Part shown: piece after piece, positions 27,001 through 34,975 of the stretch
How positions within the stretch are numbered: the stretch's first letter is position 1
How the letters are laid out: the number at the start of each line of letters is the position of its first letter
Source of the DNA: Mucilaginibacter oryzae
Lineage (GTDB): Bacteria; Bacteroidota; Bacteroidia; Sphingobacteriales; Sphingobacteriaceae
Reading direction: 5' to 3'
Length of the DNA stretch: 64,000 nt
NCBI RefSeq assembly: GCF_003148845.1
Contig: NZ_QGHA01000002.1
Coordinates: 24,572 to 88,571 of the forward strand
Position numbers and translations under genes: made by a program
The notes under the pieces: generated by a model
What the model saw: the letters and a program-made list of their open reading frames with translations, nothing else
The model's database searches: none
Told to the model about the DNA's origin: nothing

Positions 27001-28575
27001 GAAGAACTGTTTAAAGTAGCTTGACAGGTGTTGCGGTTTATCCGACAGGATAGCCAAGGGTACATCGGTTCCCATCGAACCTACCGGCTCTTTGCCATCC
27101 AGCGCCATCGGTTTAATGATGGTGTCGATATCCTCACGGCTGTAACCAAATACCTGCTGGTAACGATAAACCGAAGCTTCAGAAAGACTGGCGAAGGCTA
27201 AACGTGGTTCAGAAAGCTCGCTCAGGTTAATTTTATAGTTTTCTAACCAGCGGCCGTAAGGCTGTTGGGAAGCTACCTGCTTTTTAATTTCCTCGTCGGT
27301 AATGATGCGGCCTTTTTCGGTATCGATCAGTAACATCTTACCGGGCTGTAAGCGGCCTTTACGTAAAACGGTACTTTCGTCGATAGCCAGGGTACCGGCT
27401 TCTGATGCCGCGATAACACGGCCATCGCTGGTGATCACGAAACGCAACGGACGGAGGCCGTTACGGTCAAGCAGCGCGCCTACCAGTTTACCATCGGTAA
27501 AGGTAATGGCAGCGGGCCCGTCCCATGGTTCCATTAAAGTGGCGTGAAACTCGTAGAATGCTTTTTTAAGCGGATCCATAGCTTCGTTGCCATCCCAGGC
27601 CTCGGGTACCAGCATCATCATTACATGCGGTAATGAACGGCCGGAGTGCAACAATACCTCGATAATATTATCCAGGCAGGCCGAATCCGACTGGTTGTTA
27701 TCTACCACCGGGAGCAGCATATCCATCTCTTCGGCAGTGAAGTATGGCGACGCGTACGATTTAAGACCGGCATAAAACCAGTTCAGGTTACCGGTTAAGG
27801 TATTGATCTCGCCGTTATGAGCGATCATGCGGAATGGCTGGGCCAGTTTCCACGAAGGGAATGTATTGGTTGAGAAACGCGAGTGGATCATGGCAAAGCC
27901 AGACGCGATACGCGGATCAGAAAGGTCTGAATAATACTTACGTAACTGGTAAGTAGTAAGCTGGCCCTTGTAAATGATGGTTTTGCAGCTTAACGAGGTG
28001 AAATAAAAATTATCAGAGCCGCCGGGTACAGTTTCGGTAATGGTTTTGTTGATATACCTGCGCAGTACAAAAAGCTTTCGCTCAAAATCATCGGCATTGG
28101 TAATATGGTGCGGACGGGCGATATAGATCTGCTCCACGTCCGGTTCGGCCTGGCGGGCGGTTTCGCCAATAACCGACGAGTCGACAACCAGTTTACGTTC
28201 GCCTAATTTATGTAAGCCTAATTTTTCAATGGCATTGTTAATAATAGTGCGGCAGGCCTTCTTCTGGGCCGAATCCTTCGGCAGGAAAATCATACCCACA
28301 CCATACTCGCCCGGTTCGGGCAGGCTGATCTCAAGGTTTGAGCATTCTTCCATTAAAAACTCATGGGGCAGTTGTATCAATATACCTGCACCGTCCCCGC
28401 TTTCGGGGTCGCATCCGCACGCGCCGCGGTGTTCCATGTTTTCGAGCATGGTCAGGGCGTTATCAATGATCTGGTTGGTTTTATGACCGTCTATATTGGC
28501 AATAAATCCCGTTCCGCACGAATCGTGTTCAAATTCCGGTCTGTACAGACCCTGGTGGCTATCAGTTTGATCCAT
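24058..28575 (-). CDS. gltB: Glutamate synthase large (alpha) subunit
   Basis: A 1505-aa subunit. The class-II glutamine amidotransferase domain has its nucleophile cysteine in HDSCGTGFIA (Cys20). If an N-terminal propeptide is removed, as in characterised GltB proteins, the first 19 residues go. The central domain and the FMN-binding synthase barrel follow (VKLVSKAGVGTIAAGVAKAH, YDGGTGASP). The [3Fe-4S] site is CIMMRKCHLNTCPVGV near residue 1130, and the C-terminal GxGxG beta-helix has GIGDHGCEYMTGG. With gltD it forms the NADPH-GOGAT operon for ammonium assimilation. Confidence 0.98.
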   Translation of the reverse strand: MDQTDSHQGLYRPEFEHDSCGTGFIANIDGHKTNQIIDNALTMLENMEHRGACGCDPESGDGAGILIQLPHEFLMEECSNLEISLPEPGEYGVGMIFLPKDSAQKKACRTIINNAIEKLGLHKLGERKLVVDSSVIGETARQAEPDVEQIYIARPHHITNADDFERKLFVLRRYINKTITETVPGGSDNFYFTSLSCKTIIYKGQLTTYQLRKYYSDLSDPRIASGFAMIHSRFSTNTFPSWKLAQPFRMIAHNGEINTLTGNLNWFYAGLKSYASPYFTAEEMDMLLPVVDNNQSDSACLDNIIEVLLHSGRSLPHVMMMLVPEAWDGNEAMDPLKKAFYEFHATLMEPWDGPAAITFTDGKLVGALLDRNGLRPLRFVITSDGRVIAASEAGTLAIDESTVLRKGRLQPGKMLLIDTEKGRIITDEEIKKQVASQQPYGRWLENYKINLSELSEPRLAFASLSEASVYRYQQVFGYSREDIDTIIKPMALDGKEPVGSMGTDVPLAILSDKPQHLSSYFKQFFAQVTNPPIDPIRERLVMSLATFIGNNGNLLDEDKMHCHCVVLKHPILKNHQLEKLRSIDTGLFHAKTLQTYFKADGLPGSLEKGLARLCRYAEDAVDDGFEVLILSDRAVDSEHAPIPTLLATSAVHHHLIRKGRRGSVGLVVETGDAWEVHHFACLLAFGATAINPYLALSTIETLKNNGNLETSYDLKKLQNNYVKSINDGLLKIFSKMGISTLQSYHGAQVFEILGINKTVVDKYFHGAVTRIGGLGLDEIAREALCKHKMGFEAKGADNLLPEGGIYQWKRRGEAHLFNPTTVHLLQHATRTNSYEVYKNYAKAVNEQTEKHYTIRGLLDFAHHRESISIDEVEPAESIMKRFATGAMSFGSISHEAHSTMAIAMNRIGGKSNTGEGGEDEMRYEKLPNGDSLRSAIKQVASGRFGVTSNYLTNADELQIKMAQGAKPGEGGQLPGHKVDDWIAKTRHSTPGVGLISPPPHHDIYSIEDLAQLIFDLKNANRAARINVKLVSKAGVGTIAAGVAKAHADVILIAGYDGGTGASPISSIKHAGLPWELGLTEAHQTLVRNKLRSRVVLQTDGQLKTGRDLAIAALMGAEEWGVATAALVAGGCIMMRKCHLNTCPVGVATQDPELRKLFSGKPEHIVNLFRFMAEELREIMAELGFRTIHEMVGRVQFLKVKDNLQSWKAKKIDLSGILHPVTNTKGMTLYNSEAQDHGMANILDWKLIEAAKPALADKTPVYASFDVINVDRTIGTMLSNEISKVYGSAGLPDNTINFKFKGSAGQSFGAFTTRGVSFELEGEANDYVGKGLSGAQIAVYPAANATFTPEENIIIGNVALYGATSGELFVGGMAGERFAVRNSGATTVVEGIGDHGCEYMTGGRALILGATGRNFAAGMSGGIAWVYNPEGTFADNCNTEMVDLDPLSARDEEEILTLLRKHITLTGSKLAQKILNNWNEASTRFVKVFPKEYKKVLEKLQYQTIG

Positions 28576-29056
28576 TGTTTAAATTAAACCGTTTATAATT
28601 TATAAGGGGTGTAACCACGAAGTTACCAAAACTCAAATAAATTATAAAATTTACGGTAATTTTTAAAGATTTCTAAAAAATCGATTATTTAAATCATAAA
28701 TATTTAACATTCTCTCAACAAAAAGAAGTGAATATTATGATATGTAAAATGAAAGTACGAAAAAAATAATTTAGAATCAATATAAAGTTATACCAAACTT
28801 GTGCAATACATTTATTAAAGCTGCCGTTTTTGTTAAAACCAAATAAAATTTTGTGGCGTTTTTCTATGTGGTTAGTAGGGATTAGGGTAGGTGTTCATGG
28901 TTGATGGTTCATGGATCATGGCCGGAAGTCGAATTGTTTGGGGAAGGAGTGAAAAGGCAACTATTAGAAATCCAGGAATGCAACAGAGGTGTAAAAGCTT
29001 TACAGACAATAACCGGCCCTTGAGTGTGCCGGAGGTAAAAAAGCCGGTTAGCAAGT
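28576..29056. other. AT-rich leader of gltBD and repeat-bearing gap
   Basis: No gene is supported here. The 300 bp next to gltB are very AT-rich and should hold its promoter; I could not find a clean TTTG/TAnnTTTG pair. At 28889-28921 lies a GTTCATGGTTGATGGTTCATGG repeat related to 7984-8068. An ORF on the plus strand (28891-29082) is built from repeat sequence and is not accepted. Confidence 0.5.
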
Positions 29057-29158
29057 TGTCTGAATCAGAATTTACGGAATGATAAAATTTTCAGAATTGG
29101 AAATGTCGGTTAACGTCATTCTGTTAATCCTAAAATTCTGTAAATTCTGATTCAGACA
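29057..29158. repeat. TGTCTGAATCAGAATTTAC palindromic element
   Basis: Perfect 19-bp terminal inverted repeats, 29057-29075 and 29140-29158, enclose 64 bp of AT-rich DNA. The right end touches the stop codon of the PpnP gene. A related end, preceded by the same ATTCTG..AATCCTGTAAATTCTG context, occurs at 37080-37122. It is probably a non-autonomous mobile repeat. Confidence 0.75.
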
Positions 29159-29440
29159 TTATCTATAAACACACAGATACGAACTCTGCACTCCGGTTTT
29201 TACTTTAAATGAGGTATTGGCTTCAACCTCAAATACTTGTCCGTTAGTATAGGTTTTCCATTCGGCTGCGCCGGGTAACAACGCTTCCAATGCGCCCTCA
29301 ATAACGGTCATGGTTTCATGGCTTGAGGTGCCAAATTCATATTCTCCCGGTTCGATCACGCCAATGGTCGACCGGCCCTGGGGCGTATTGTAAGCCAGTG
29401 ATTTGACCGCCCCTTCAAAGTATTCGTTTACGTTAATCAT
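29159..29440 (-). CDS. ppnP: Pyrimidine/purine nucleoside phosphorylase (PpnP/YaiE family)
   Basis: A 93-aa single-domain cupin. Family marks are NEYFEGAVKSLAYNT, STIGVIEPGEYEFGTSSHET, MTVIEGALEALLPG, and the closing FEVEANTSFKVKTGVQSSYLCVY. PpnP cleaves several nucleosides with phosphate, giving the base and ribose-1-phosphate (known for the E. coli protein). The length matches exactly. It is probably monocistronic; a palindromic repeat sits directly against its stop codon. Confidence 0.93.
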   Translation of the reverse strand: MINVNEYFEGAVKSLAYNTPQGRSTIGVIEPGEYEFGTSSHETMTVIEGALEALLPGAAEWKTYTNGQVFEVEANTSFKVKTGVQSSYLCVYR

Positions 29441-29606
29441 GTTTAAAAATTTGCGCTCTAATATGGAGAAATAAAATGATTTGTATTATAATTGGCGTTT
29501 AAACTATCATCAGTACGCAAAACGGCGAATGTTAAAATATGTGAAAAAAGTAATTTCGGTTGTAATTATTACTTCTTAAACATCGTTATTTGCATAAAAT
29601 TTATAT

Positions 29607-30167
29607 ATGAGGAAAATTCAACTATTGATGCTGTTCGTTTTATCGGCTATCATATTCCAGGGCTGTAAAAAGGACGTTGTTACTTCTGCTTCCACTACCT
29701 CCGATCAAATACTTGCTGCCACTATAAACGGTACCTCATGGATTCCTGATGATGTTACCGCTACCATAACCTATAACGCCGCTGCCAAAACCAAAACGTT
29801 CGCCGTTCAGGGAACAGCAGATTCAAAGCGTGTGAAATGGACGATCACCTTAAGCGACGCTACAGTTACAAGCGCCAATGCATTTCCGCTGGCTACTTAT
29901 AAGGTGGATAATACTTCACGCGTACAGATGGGGTATTATCAAATTAACGATGATAATGTTTATGAGCAGGTAGGTACGGTTGAGCCTGGTTCCGGTTCAA
30001 TTATCGTTACTGCTATTGATCCGACAAAAAACCTGATCACAGGCACTTATTCTTTCTATTCACGAAAAGTGAATTATAATACTGACGGGTCTGTAGCTTC
30101 AGTTACTACACAACAAATTGCAGGCGGGAGCTTTACTAATCTACCCTATACTTTTGCCGTAAATTAA
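29607..30167 (+). CDS. DUF6252-like lipoprotein
   Basis: A 186-aa protein. The signal peptide ends in the lipobox-like IFQGC (Cys at residue 20). The pattern of the mature domain resembles DUF6252/DUF5025 lipoproteins: an early INGTSWIPDDVTA, a middle strand block, then GSGSIIVTAIDPTKNLITGTYSF and SGSFTN-like end. The function is unknown. A hairpin lies 12 bp after the stop. Confidence 0.7.
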   Translation: MRKIQLLMLFVLSAIIFQGCKKDVVTSASTTSDQILAATINGTSWIPDDVTATITYNAAAKTKTFAVQGTADSKRVKWTITLSDATVTSANAFPLATYKVDNTSRVQMGYYQINDDNVYEQVGTVEPGSGSIIVTAIDPTKNLITGTYSFYSRKVNYNTDGSVASVTTQQIAGGSFTNLPYTFAVN

Positions 30168-30179
30168 TGTCAATAAAAA

Positions 30180-30222
30180 CACACTTCCCGGGCAGTCATT
30201 TTACCGGTGTCCGGGAAGTGTG
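30180..30222 (+). terminator. Hairpin after the DUF6252-like gene
   Basis: CACACTTCCCGG (30180-30191) pairs with CCGGGAAGTGTG (30211-30222) around a 19-nt loop. It has no U run, so it is either a weak terminator or a mRNA 3'-end stabiliser. Confidence 0.55.
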
Positions 30223-30406
30223 CTGATGCGTTAACTGCTTCTTTCCTGAATTTTGCCCCCATTCTTGACGTATTTCCTCAAAAAATATATCTTAGCACTG
30301 CCTTCACCATATAAGGCATTACTCCAATGGTAATATAACCGGCCTGTAGGCAATAGCTTTTTATCCACCAGAATAGGGATCACAGGTCGTTATATCCCTC
30401 ATAGTT

Positions 30407-30420
30407 GCTGTTTAAACAGC
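30407..30420. promoter_or_regulatory. 14-bp perfect palindrome upstream of an acetyltransferase gene
   Basis: GCTGTTTAAACAGC, a perfect dyad, is 29 bp before the start codon at 30450. It is a candidate operator for a dimeric regulator. It could also be chance in an AT-rich leader. Confidence 0.35.
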
Positions 30421-30449
30421 TTGTTCAAATAAACTTTCATTATTATTTT

Positions 30450-31097
30450 ATGACACAACATGGCCCTGACGCGGCGGTGGTGCATCCGCTGGCTGCCTAT
30501 AAAAACCTGGTTTTTCTTAAAAATATCATCACGCGCCCCAATATTATAGTGGGCGATTATACCTATTATGACGATCACAACGATCCTTTCAACTTCGAGA
30601 AAAATGTACTTTATCATTTTGATTTCCTGAACGATAAATTGGTGATCGGTAGGTTTTGCGCCATTGCATCGGGTGTTAAGTTTATTATGAATGGCGCTAA
30701 CCACGAGGTGAAACCCATATCTACCTTTCCGTTTGCCATATTCGGCAACGGTTGGGAAAAGATTAATGAAGGTGCCACGCTCCATGATAAATATCCTTTT
30801 AAAGGCGATACTATTATAGGCAATGATGTATGGATTGGTTATGAAGCCACTATAATGCCCGGCGTAAAAATTGGCAATGGTGCCGTAATTGCCACAAAGG
30901 CGGTAGTGACTAAAGATGTGCCCGATTATGCCATCGCTGGCGGCAACCCCGCGCAAATAATCCGCATGCGGTTTGATGAAGCCTCAATAGCCCGCCTGTT
31001 AAAAATTGCATGGTGGGACTGGAGCGCCGAAAAGATCAGTGAGCATATCAAGCTGATCAATTCGGGAGATGTGGAAGGGCTTGAGTTGGCGGGATGA
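30450..31097 (+). CDS. CatB/Vat-like hexapeptide O-acetyltransferase
   Basis: A 215-aa left-handed beta-helix acetyltransferase of the xenobiotic (CatB/Vat) class. Marks are VGDYTYYDDHNDPFNFEKNV, IGRFCAIASGVKFIMNGANHE with the likely catalytic His, a hexapeptide run (IGNDVWIGYEATIMPGVKIG), AVVTKDVPDYAIAGGNPAQI, and the C-terminal ARLLKIAWWDWS. Vat/CatB members acetylate streptogramin A or chloramphenicol. Chromosomal relatives are numerous and mostly of unknown substrate, so a resistance role is not claimed. The start at 30450 (MTQHGPDAAVVHPLA) matches the family. Confidence 0.9.
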   Translation: MTQHGPDAAVVHPLAAYKNLVFLKNIITRPNIIVGDYTYYDDHNDPFNFEKNVLYHFDFLNDKLVIGRFCAIASGVKFIMNGANHEVKPISTFPFAIFGNGWEKINEGATLHDKYPFKGDTIIGNDVWIGYEATIMPGVKIGNGAVIATKAVVTKDVPDYAIAGGNPAQIIRMRFDEASIARLLKIAWWDWSAEKISEHIKLINSGDVEGLELAG

Positions 31098-31131
31098 AAG
31101 ATTTCGATATAAGTTATCTGAATGACTTAAA

Positions 31132-31165
31132 TAAAAAAAGCCGTCTCATAGGCGGCTTTTTTTAT
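31132..31165. terminator. Bidirectional terminator
   Basis: AAAAAAAGCCG(T)C pairs with GGCGGCTTTTTTT around a short loop, with U/A runs on both sides. It lies between the convergent acetyltransferase and Pro/Thr-rich genes. Confidence 0.88.
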
Positions 31166-31181
31166 ATAGAAAACCCTGTTA

Positions 31182-31631
31182 TTAGCGGGTTGGACGTGTT
31201 GGTGTAGTCGGGCTCGAAGGCATTGGCTGCGGGCTCGGATTGGGGCTGGTTGGCGCTGGCATATTAGGCTGCGGGTTAGGGTTTGGCGTGCCTGGCGTTG
31301 GCACCGGGTTAGGGGTGTTTGGCAACGGAGCCGGGTTAGGCTGCGGTGTTGGCGCAGGAGCAGGCGTTGGTGTAGGAACCGGCATCGGCACCCGGTTAGG
31401 ATCAGTAGGGGTTGGTGCCGGCGTAGGATTAGTTGGTGTTGGCGCCGGGTTGGTTGGAGTTGGTGTTGTTTGTTTGGGTTTCTTTTTGTTTTTACCCGGC
31501 ACTGTGTCGGTAACCATTACTGTTTTTTTAATAGCGGGAGTATTTATGTCGGCACGCTGAACTCCTGCAAACGCAAATGAGCCGGCTACTGAAAAGGCAA
31601 CGGCAACGGCGGCGATTCTTAGATTTTTCAT
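31182..31631 (-). CDS. Secreted Pro/Thr/Asn-rich low-complexity protein
   Basis: A 149-aa protein. A signal peptide (about residues 1-22, ending FAFAG) precedes a short Lys-rich stretch (KNKKKPKQ) and then a tail of 80 or more residues built from PTPTNPAPTPTNP- and PNPVPTPGTPNPN-type units. Such tails are extended, wall- or envelope-spanning and often O-glycosylated. No folded domain is present. It is divergent from the next acetyltransferase gene. The reverse-strand ORF here (31240-31560) is the antisense of this repeat and is not a gene. Confidence 0.8.
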   Translation of the reverse strand: MKNLRIAAVAVAFSVAGSFAFAGVQRADINTPAIKKTVMVTDTVPGKNKKKPKQTTPTPTNPAPTPTNPTPAPTPTDPNRVPMPVPTPTPAPAPTPQPNPAPLPNTPNPVPTPGTPNPNPQPNMPAPTSPNPSPQPMPSSPTTPTRPTR

Positions 31632-31719
31632 AATAATTTTGTTTTGGTTATTAAATATTAACTATAGATATAACTTTGCTCGTCCGGAATGGTTTTTTAT
31701 AAATGAAAATAGAGTGGGG

Positions 31720-31760
31720 GAGGCTGAAAGCGAAAGCCTAATGCTAAAAGCTGAAGGCCC
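31720..31760. repeat. GAAAGCCTAATGCTAAAAGC-type repeat
   Basis: The block GCTGAAAGCGAAAGCCTAAT, continuing GCTAAAAGCTGAAGG, recurs (inverted, diverged) at 63142-63178 and in part at 62745-62778 in the arg operon. The three belong to one dispersed family. Confidence 0.6.
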
Positions 31761-31833
31761 AACAATGTTCCACCCTTTGCCTTTGGCTTTATTAGCGATA
31801 GTATACATTTGCGGTAGGCAAAACCCAGCAATA

Positions 31834-32385
31834 ATGACCGAACTTGAAAAAATGATTGGTGGCCAGCTTTACAATGCCGGCGATGCCGGATTGGTGGATG
31901 CCCGATCAAAAGCGCGTTTACTGTTTACGCAATATAACGCCGCGGGATACGATGATAAGGAAACCAAAACCACGATCCTGAAACAATTGCTTGGCGGCTT
32001 TAAAGGTAATATCGACATCCAATCGCCTTTTTATTGCGATTACGGGTTTAACATTACTGCAGGCGAAAACCTGTTTATGAATTTTAACTGCATAGTGCTT
32101 GATTGCGCGAAGGTAACTTTTGGCGATAACGTTTTCCTGGCGCCCAATGTACAGATCTACACCGCTTATCATCCCATTATTGCAGCCGAGCGTATCAAAG
32201 GCCCCGAGTACGCGGCGCCCATCACAATAGGCAACAACGTATGGCTTGGCGGGGGCGTAATTGTTTGCCCCGGCGTTACCATTGGTGATAATACCACCAT
32301 AGGCGCAGGCAGTGTGGTTACCAGGGATATCCCGGCTAATGTGGTGGCGGTTGGCAATCCCTGCAGGGTGATCAAAACATTGTGA
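31834..32385 (+). CDS. Sugar O-acetyltransferase (maltose acetyltransferase family)
   Basis: A 183-aa hexapeptide-repeat enzyme. The Maa/NodL/LacA signature is complete: an N-terminal mac-type helix pair (MTELEKMIGGQLYN, KARLLFTQYNAAG), FYCDYGFNITAGENLFMNFN, the catalytic-His region (IYTAYHPI), ITIGNNVWLGGGVIVCPGVT and the end DIPANVVAVGNPCRVIK. It transfers acetyl from acetyl-CoA to a sugar hydroxyl. The start at 31834 is chosen because codons upstream are repeat-derived and do not match the family. Confidence 0.93.
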   Translation: MTELEKMIGGQLYNAGDAGLVDARSKARLLFTQYNAAGYDDKETKTTILKQLLGGFKGNIDIQSPFYCDYGFNITAGENLFMNFNCIVLDCAKVTFGDNVFLAPNVQIYTAYHPIIAAERIKGPEYAAPITIGNNVWLGGGVIVCPGVTIGDNTTIGAGSVVTRDIPANVVAVGNPCRVIKTL

Positions 32386-32575
32386 TTTCGGATGTCGGAA
32401 TTTCAATTTCGGATTTTTGGTATGATGAGATTTTGATTTAAGCACGCAAAGTCGCGAAGACGTTAAGTTTTCTTTGTATATAACAAGTGAGTGGTGAAGA
32501 TAAAATAATCACTGATCTCTTATACCAAGAATGCATACAACTAATCTCCGTTCTCTAATCACCAATCTCTAATTT
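32386..32575. repeat. Run of short dispersed repeats
   Basis: There is no gene between 32386 and 32554. Three repeat types follow each other: TTTCGGATGTCGGAATTTC (32387-32420, like 22545-22570 and 36968-37000), CACGCAAAGTCGCGAAGACG (32441-32460), and CTAATCACCAATCTCTAAT (32556-32574). The last type overlaps the 3' end of the DUF817 gene. Confidence 0.6.
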
Positions 32576-33346
32576 TAACACCACAGGCGCTTTTTTCTTT
32601 AGCAGCTTCAATTCGGCTACGATGATGAAGCTCACAATCACCAGAAACATCCACGAACTGATTTTTTGATAGTTTACAATTTGCCACGCCTGGTGTTGGT
32701 AAGCATATTTCCATGCGCCGAGCCTTGTGGCTATGTTTTCAGCAAGCCAAATGAAAAAACCGATCAGCATAAATGAAATGATAACCGGCATTCGGTAAGC
32801 CCTGTCTTTGATGTAATAAACCACAACTGATCGCCGGAAAAAGTACAGGATAAACAATCCTATGCCGTAACGTAAATCCATTATAAAATGGTTACTGAAA
32901 AAGTTAAGGTAAATCAGCAAGCCGATGGTACGGGTAACCGCATGGCCGGGCCAGTTTAATATTTGCAGGTTAAGCCTGCGCCAGGCCTGGCACATATAGC
33001 TGGCTATGCTGGCATACATAAAGCCGCTGTACAAAGGCACGCCGCCAATTTTTGAATAGGCAAACTCCGGGTAGGCCCAGGAGCCGAAGTGTACTTTAAA
33101 TAACTCCATAAAGAGGCCCAGCAAATGGAAAACGCAAATTACCAGCACCTCATCCCTGGTTTCGATGCCGGCATAGTATAGCATGGCCTGGATGATTAAG
33201 CAGGCCATCAACATAAAATCATACCGGGGTAAAATGCCGGTAAACAGGTGCGATAATGCCAGCATTATGAACACCAAAACCGGGAACAGGCAGCTTAACG
33301 CCTCCTGTTGCACAAAGGTTATGGCATGTTTTACGTTGGTGTTCAT
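32555..33346 (-). CDS. DUF817 integral membrane protein
   Basis: A 263-aa protein with seven or so hydrophobic helices. It fits DUF817: FVQQEALSCLFPVLVF at the start, ETRDEVLVICVFHLLGLFME, FKVHFGSWAYPE, the SGFMYASIASYMCQAWRR helix end, and a NIATRLGAWKYAYQHQAW C-terminal motif with conserved Trp/His. The role is unknown. It is translationally coupled to the upstream MpaB-like gene (3 bp apart). The last codons (KLEIGD) are encoded by a dispersed repeat. Confidence 0.88.
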   Translation of the reverse strand: MNTNVKHAITFVQQEALSCLFPVLVFIMLALSHLFTGILPRYDFMLMACLIIQAMLYYAGIETRDEVLVICVFHLLGLFMELFKVHFGSWAYPEFAYSKIGGVPLYSGFMYASIASYMCQAWRRLNLQILNWPGHAVTRTIGLLIYLNFFSNHFIMDLRYGIGLFILYFFRRSVVVYYIKDRAYRMPVIISFMLIGFFIWLAENIATRLGAWKYAYQHQAWQIVNYQKISSWMFLVIVSFIIVAELKLLKKKAPVVLKLEIGD

Positions 33347-33349
33347 GGT

Positions 33350-34123
33350 TTATTGTAAAGTGGGCAGATGGTCTATAGCCCTGATCCTCGTTTTGTATTC
33401 AATGGGTAATAATGCATTGCGAAAAAACTGACCCGGCTTGAGGTGTTTCACTGCCTTGTATATTATTAATACCGGCCGAAGCCAGGTTAGTTTGCCAAGC
33501 GGCAGTTGTTGGCTTACCTGAACGGGGACGGTTAACAACTGCGCCTGTTTTAAAACCTGGTAACGTAAAAAGCCCAAGTGTTTCCGGTATTGCCGGTACA
33601 GATGAATGGTGTGGTTACTTTTTACAAGATGCCTTTGTAAATGATTGCGGCGCATGTCAAGATATTGTCCGTAAGTTTTGGGCAGGTCTTTGAGTTGCAT
33701 CCTTTGGCCAACGCGGTTAAACACATCAAACACTTCTGCTTTTTCGGCTCGGGTAAGGGGGCGCTCCAGTAATTCGTATGAGCGGATTGACAGATCAATC
33801 AGCAGGAATAATACATCACGATATGCCCAATCGGGTATTTGCGCGCCGCGCGCCGCTTCAACCCCCTGGTGTATGGCGTTTATTTTATCGATGGCCTTTA
33901 ACGCCGCTCCGGTTTCCGAAAAAATGATTTGCCTTGAGTAATCTACCGTGCTGAACAGCCTGCCCAGGGGATCGGCAGGGAGCTTACCGGTGAAATAAAG
34001 CCAGTCGACAGCCTTGTTGAGCGCGAATTCGGCCGCGGCGCCTGCAAATATAAACAGCACGGTATCGGCTTTGCCCCAAATCCGGCGCGCTATCGAGTGT
34101 TCGTTTACAAAAAGATCTTTCAT
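33350..34123 (-). CDS. MpaB-like (DUF2236) oxygenase-family protein
   Basis: A 257-aa mostly helical protein. The DUF2236/MpaB signature is seen: an HSIARRIWGKADTVLFIFAG start, DPLGRLFSTVDYSRQIIFSE, INAIHQGVEAARGAQIPDWA with the likely haem-ligand His, then WAYRDVLFLLIDLSIRSYE. Family members bind haem b and include a latex-clearing oxygenase-like group and the fungal MpaB cleavage enzyme. The substrate is not predictable. It is the first gene of a pair with DUF817. Confidence 0.75.
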   Translation of the reverse strand: MKDLFVNEHSIARRIWGKADTVLFIFAGAAAEFALNKAVDWLYFTGKLPADPLGRLFSTVDYSRQIIFSETGAALKAIDKINAIHQGVEAARGAQIPDWAYRDVLFLLIDLSIRSYELLERPLTRAEKAEVFDVFNRVGQRMQLKDLPKTYGQYLDMRRNHLQRHLVKSNHTIHLYRQYRKHLGFLRYQVLKQAQLLTVPVQVSQQLPLGKLTWLRPVLIIYKAVKHLKPGQFFRNALLPIEYKTRIRAIDHLPTLQ

Positions 34124-34322
34124 TTTATAATATAAAAAGCACTTTGTTTTGCAAAGTAAATATATACGTTTTGATTTTCCAAATCAAAGATTGTGAGTTT
34201 GATATGCTAATTAAATACGGTTTTTTGAATATGTTTATAAGTTTTTGCTAATTTAAATGGCAATTAAAAATTATATTAATATCATTGCAGGCTTAGTAAA
34301 ATCAACTAACAGAAAGAAAGAA

Positions 34323-34898
34323 ATGGTTAACGCGGTTTTTGAGTTTGAGTTTAATAACCAGGTAATTGAGTTTGACATCAGCGATAAGGACCTGATGATA
34401 AACGCTACCGAAATGGGGAAGATTTTTGGTAAGAGCCCCTTCGAGTTTTTACAGCTTAGCCAAACCAAAGCTTTTATTGCCGAGTTGAAAAGCATGGAAA
34501 TGCCTTATACCGAAGCGGAGGCCGAGCGGGGCGTTGGAAAAAGTTCGGCCGAGTTGGAGGAGCGGATCTTTGTGAATAAGATCAACGGGGCAGACCAGGG
34601 CCTGTGGATGTGCGAAATTCTGGCGCTGAAGTTTGCCGGTTGGCTTAACCCCAAGTTTGAAGTTTGGGTGTACAGCACCATCCGCGAATTTTTGCCCAAC
34701 CTCAGGGATAACAACGAAGCCTATAAACAAATTGTGAAACTGGAAGACCAGCTGGATAAACTGGTGAAAAGGCTGCAGGGCAATGCCGATTTCCAGATCT
34801 ATATGCAATTGCAGGAAAAGCTTAAAAAACTCCCTTACCGTATAAAAAGAAACAACCAGGCTACCTTAAAGCAGTACCGCCAGCTAAAGGCGATTTAA
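34323..34898 (+). CDS. KilA-N-domain protein (phage-type)
   Basis: A 191-aa protein. The KilA-N DNA-binding domain is seen in DLMINATEMGKIFGKSPFEFLQL and LWMCEILALKFAGWLNPKFEVWVYSTI (about residues 25-125), followed by a basic, coiled-coil-like tail (LEDQLDKLVKRLQ, LKQYRQLKAI). KilA-N proteins are phage or prophage regulators; no other phage gene is nearby, so it is a stray or domesticated copy. An in-frame ATG at 34257 would add 22 residues; the start at 34323 fits the domain better. Confidence 0.85.
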   Translation: MVNAVFEFEFNNQVIEFDISDKDLMINATEMGKIFGKSPFEFLQLSQTKAFIAELKSMEMPYTEAEAERGVGKSSAELEERIFVNKINGADQGLWMCEILALKFAGWLNPKFEVWVYSTIREFLPNLRDNNEAYKQIVKLEDQLDKLVKRLQGNADFQIYMQLQEKLKKLPYRIKRNNQATLKQYRQLKAI

Positions 34899-34975
34899 TT
34901 TGTTGCTTATTTGAGGGATTTGTTTGTTTGAATTGCTAATTGTGTTACAATAGCATACCCGGTTAAAAAAAGAGC

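Noticed and set aside
28891..29082. Plus-strand 63-aa frame
   Set aside because: It begins in GTTCATGG repeat and ends in the TGTCTGAATCAG element; both ends are repeat sequence.
30399..30956. Minus-strand 185-aa frame opposite the CatB-like gene
   Set aside because: It is a shadow of the hexapeptide-repeat gene, whose motifs read on the plus strand.
31240..31560. Plus-strand ORF of Gly/Val-rich protein
   Set aside because: It is the antisense of the Pro/Thr-rich tail of the minus-strand secreted protein; its composition follows from the repeat, and it has no start context.
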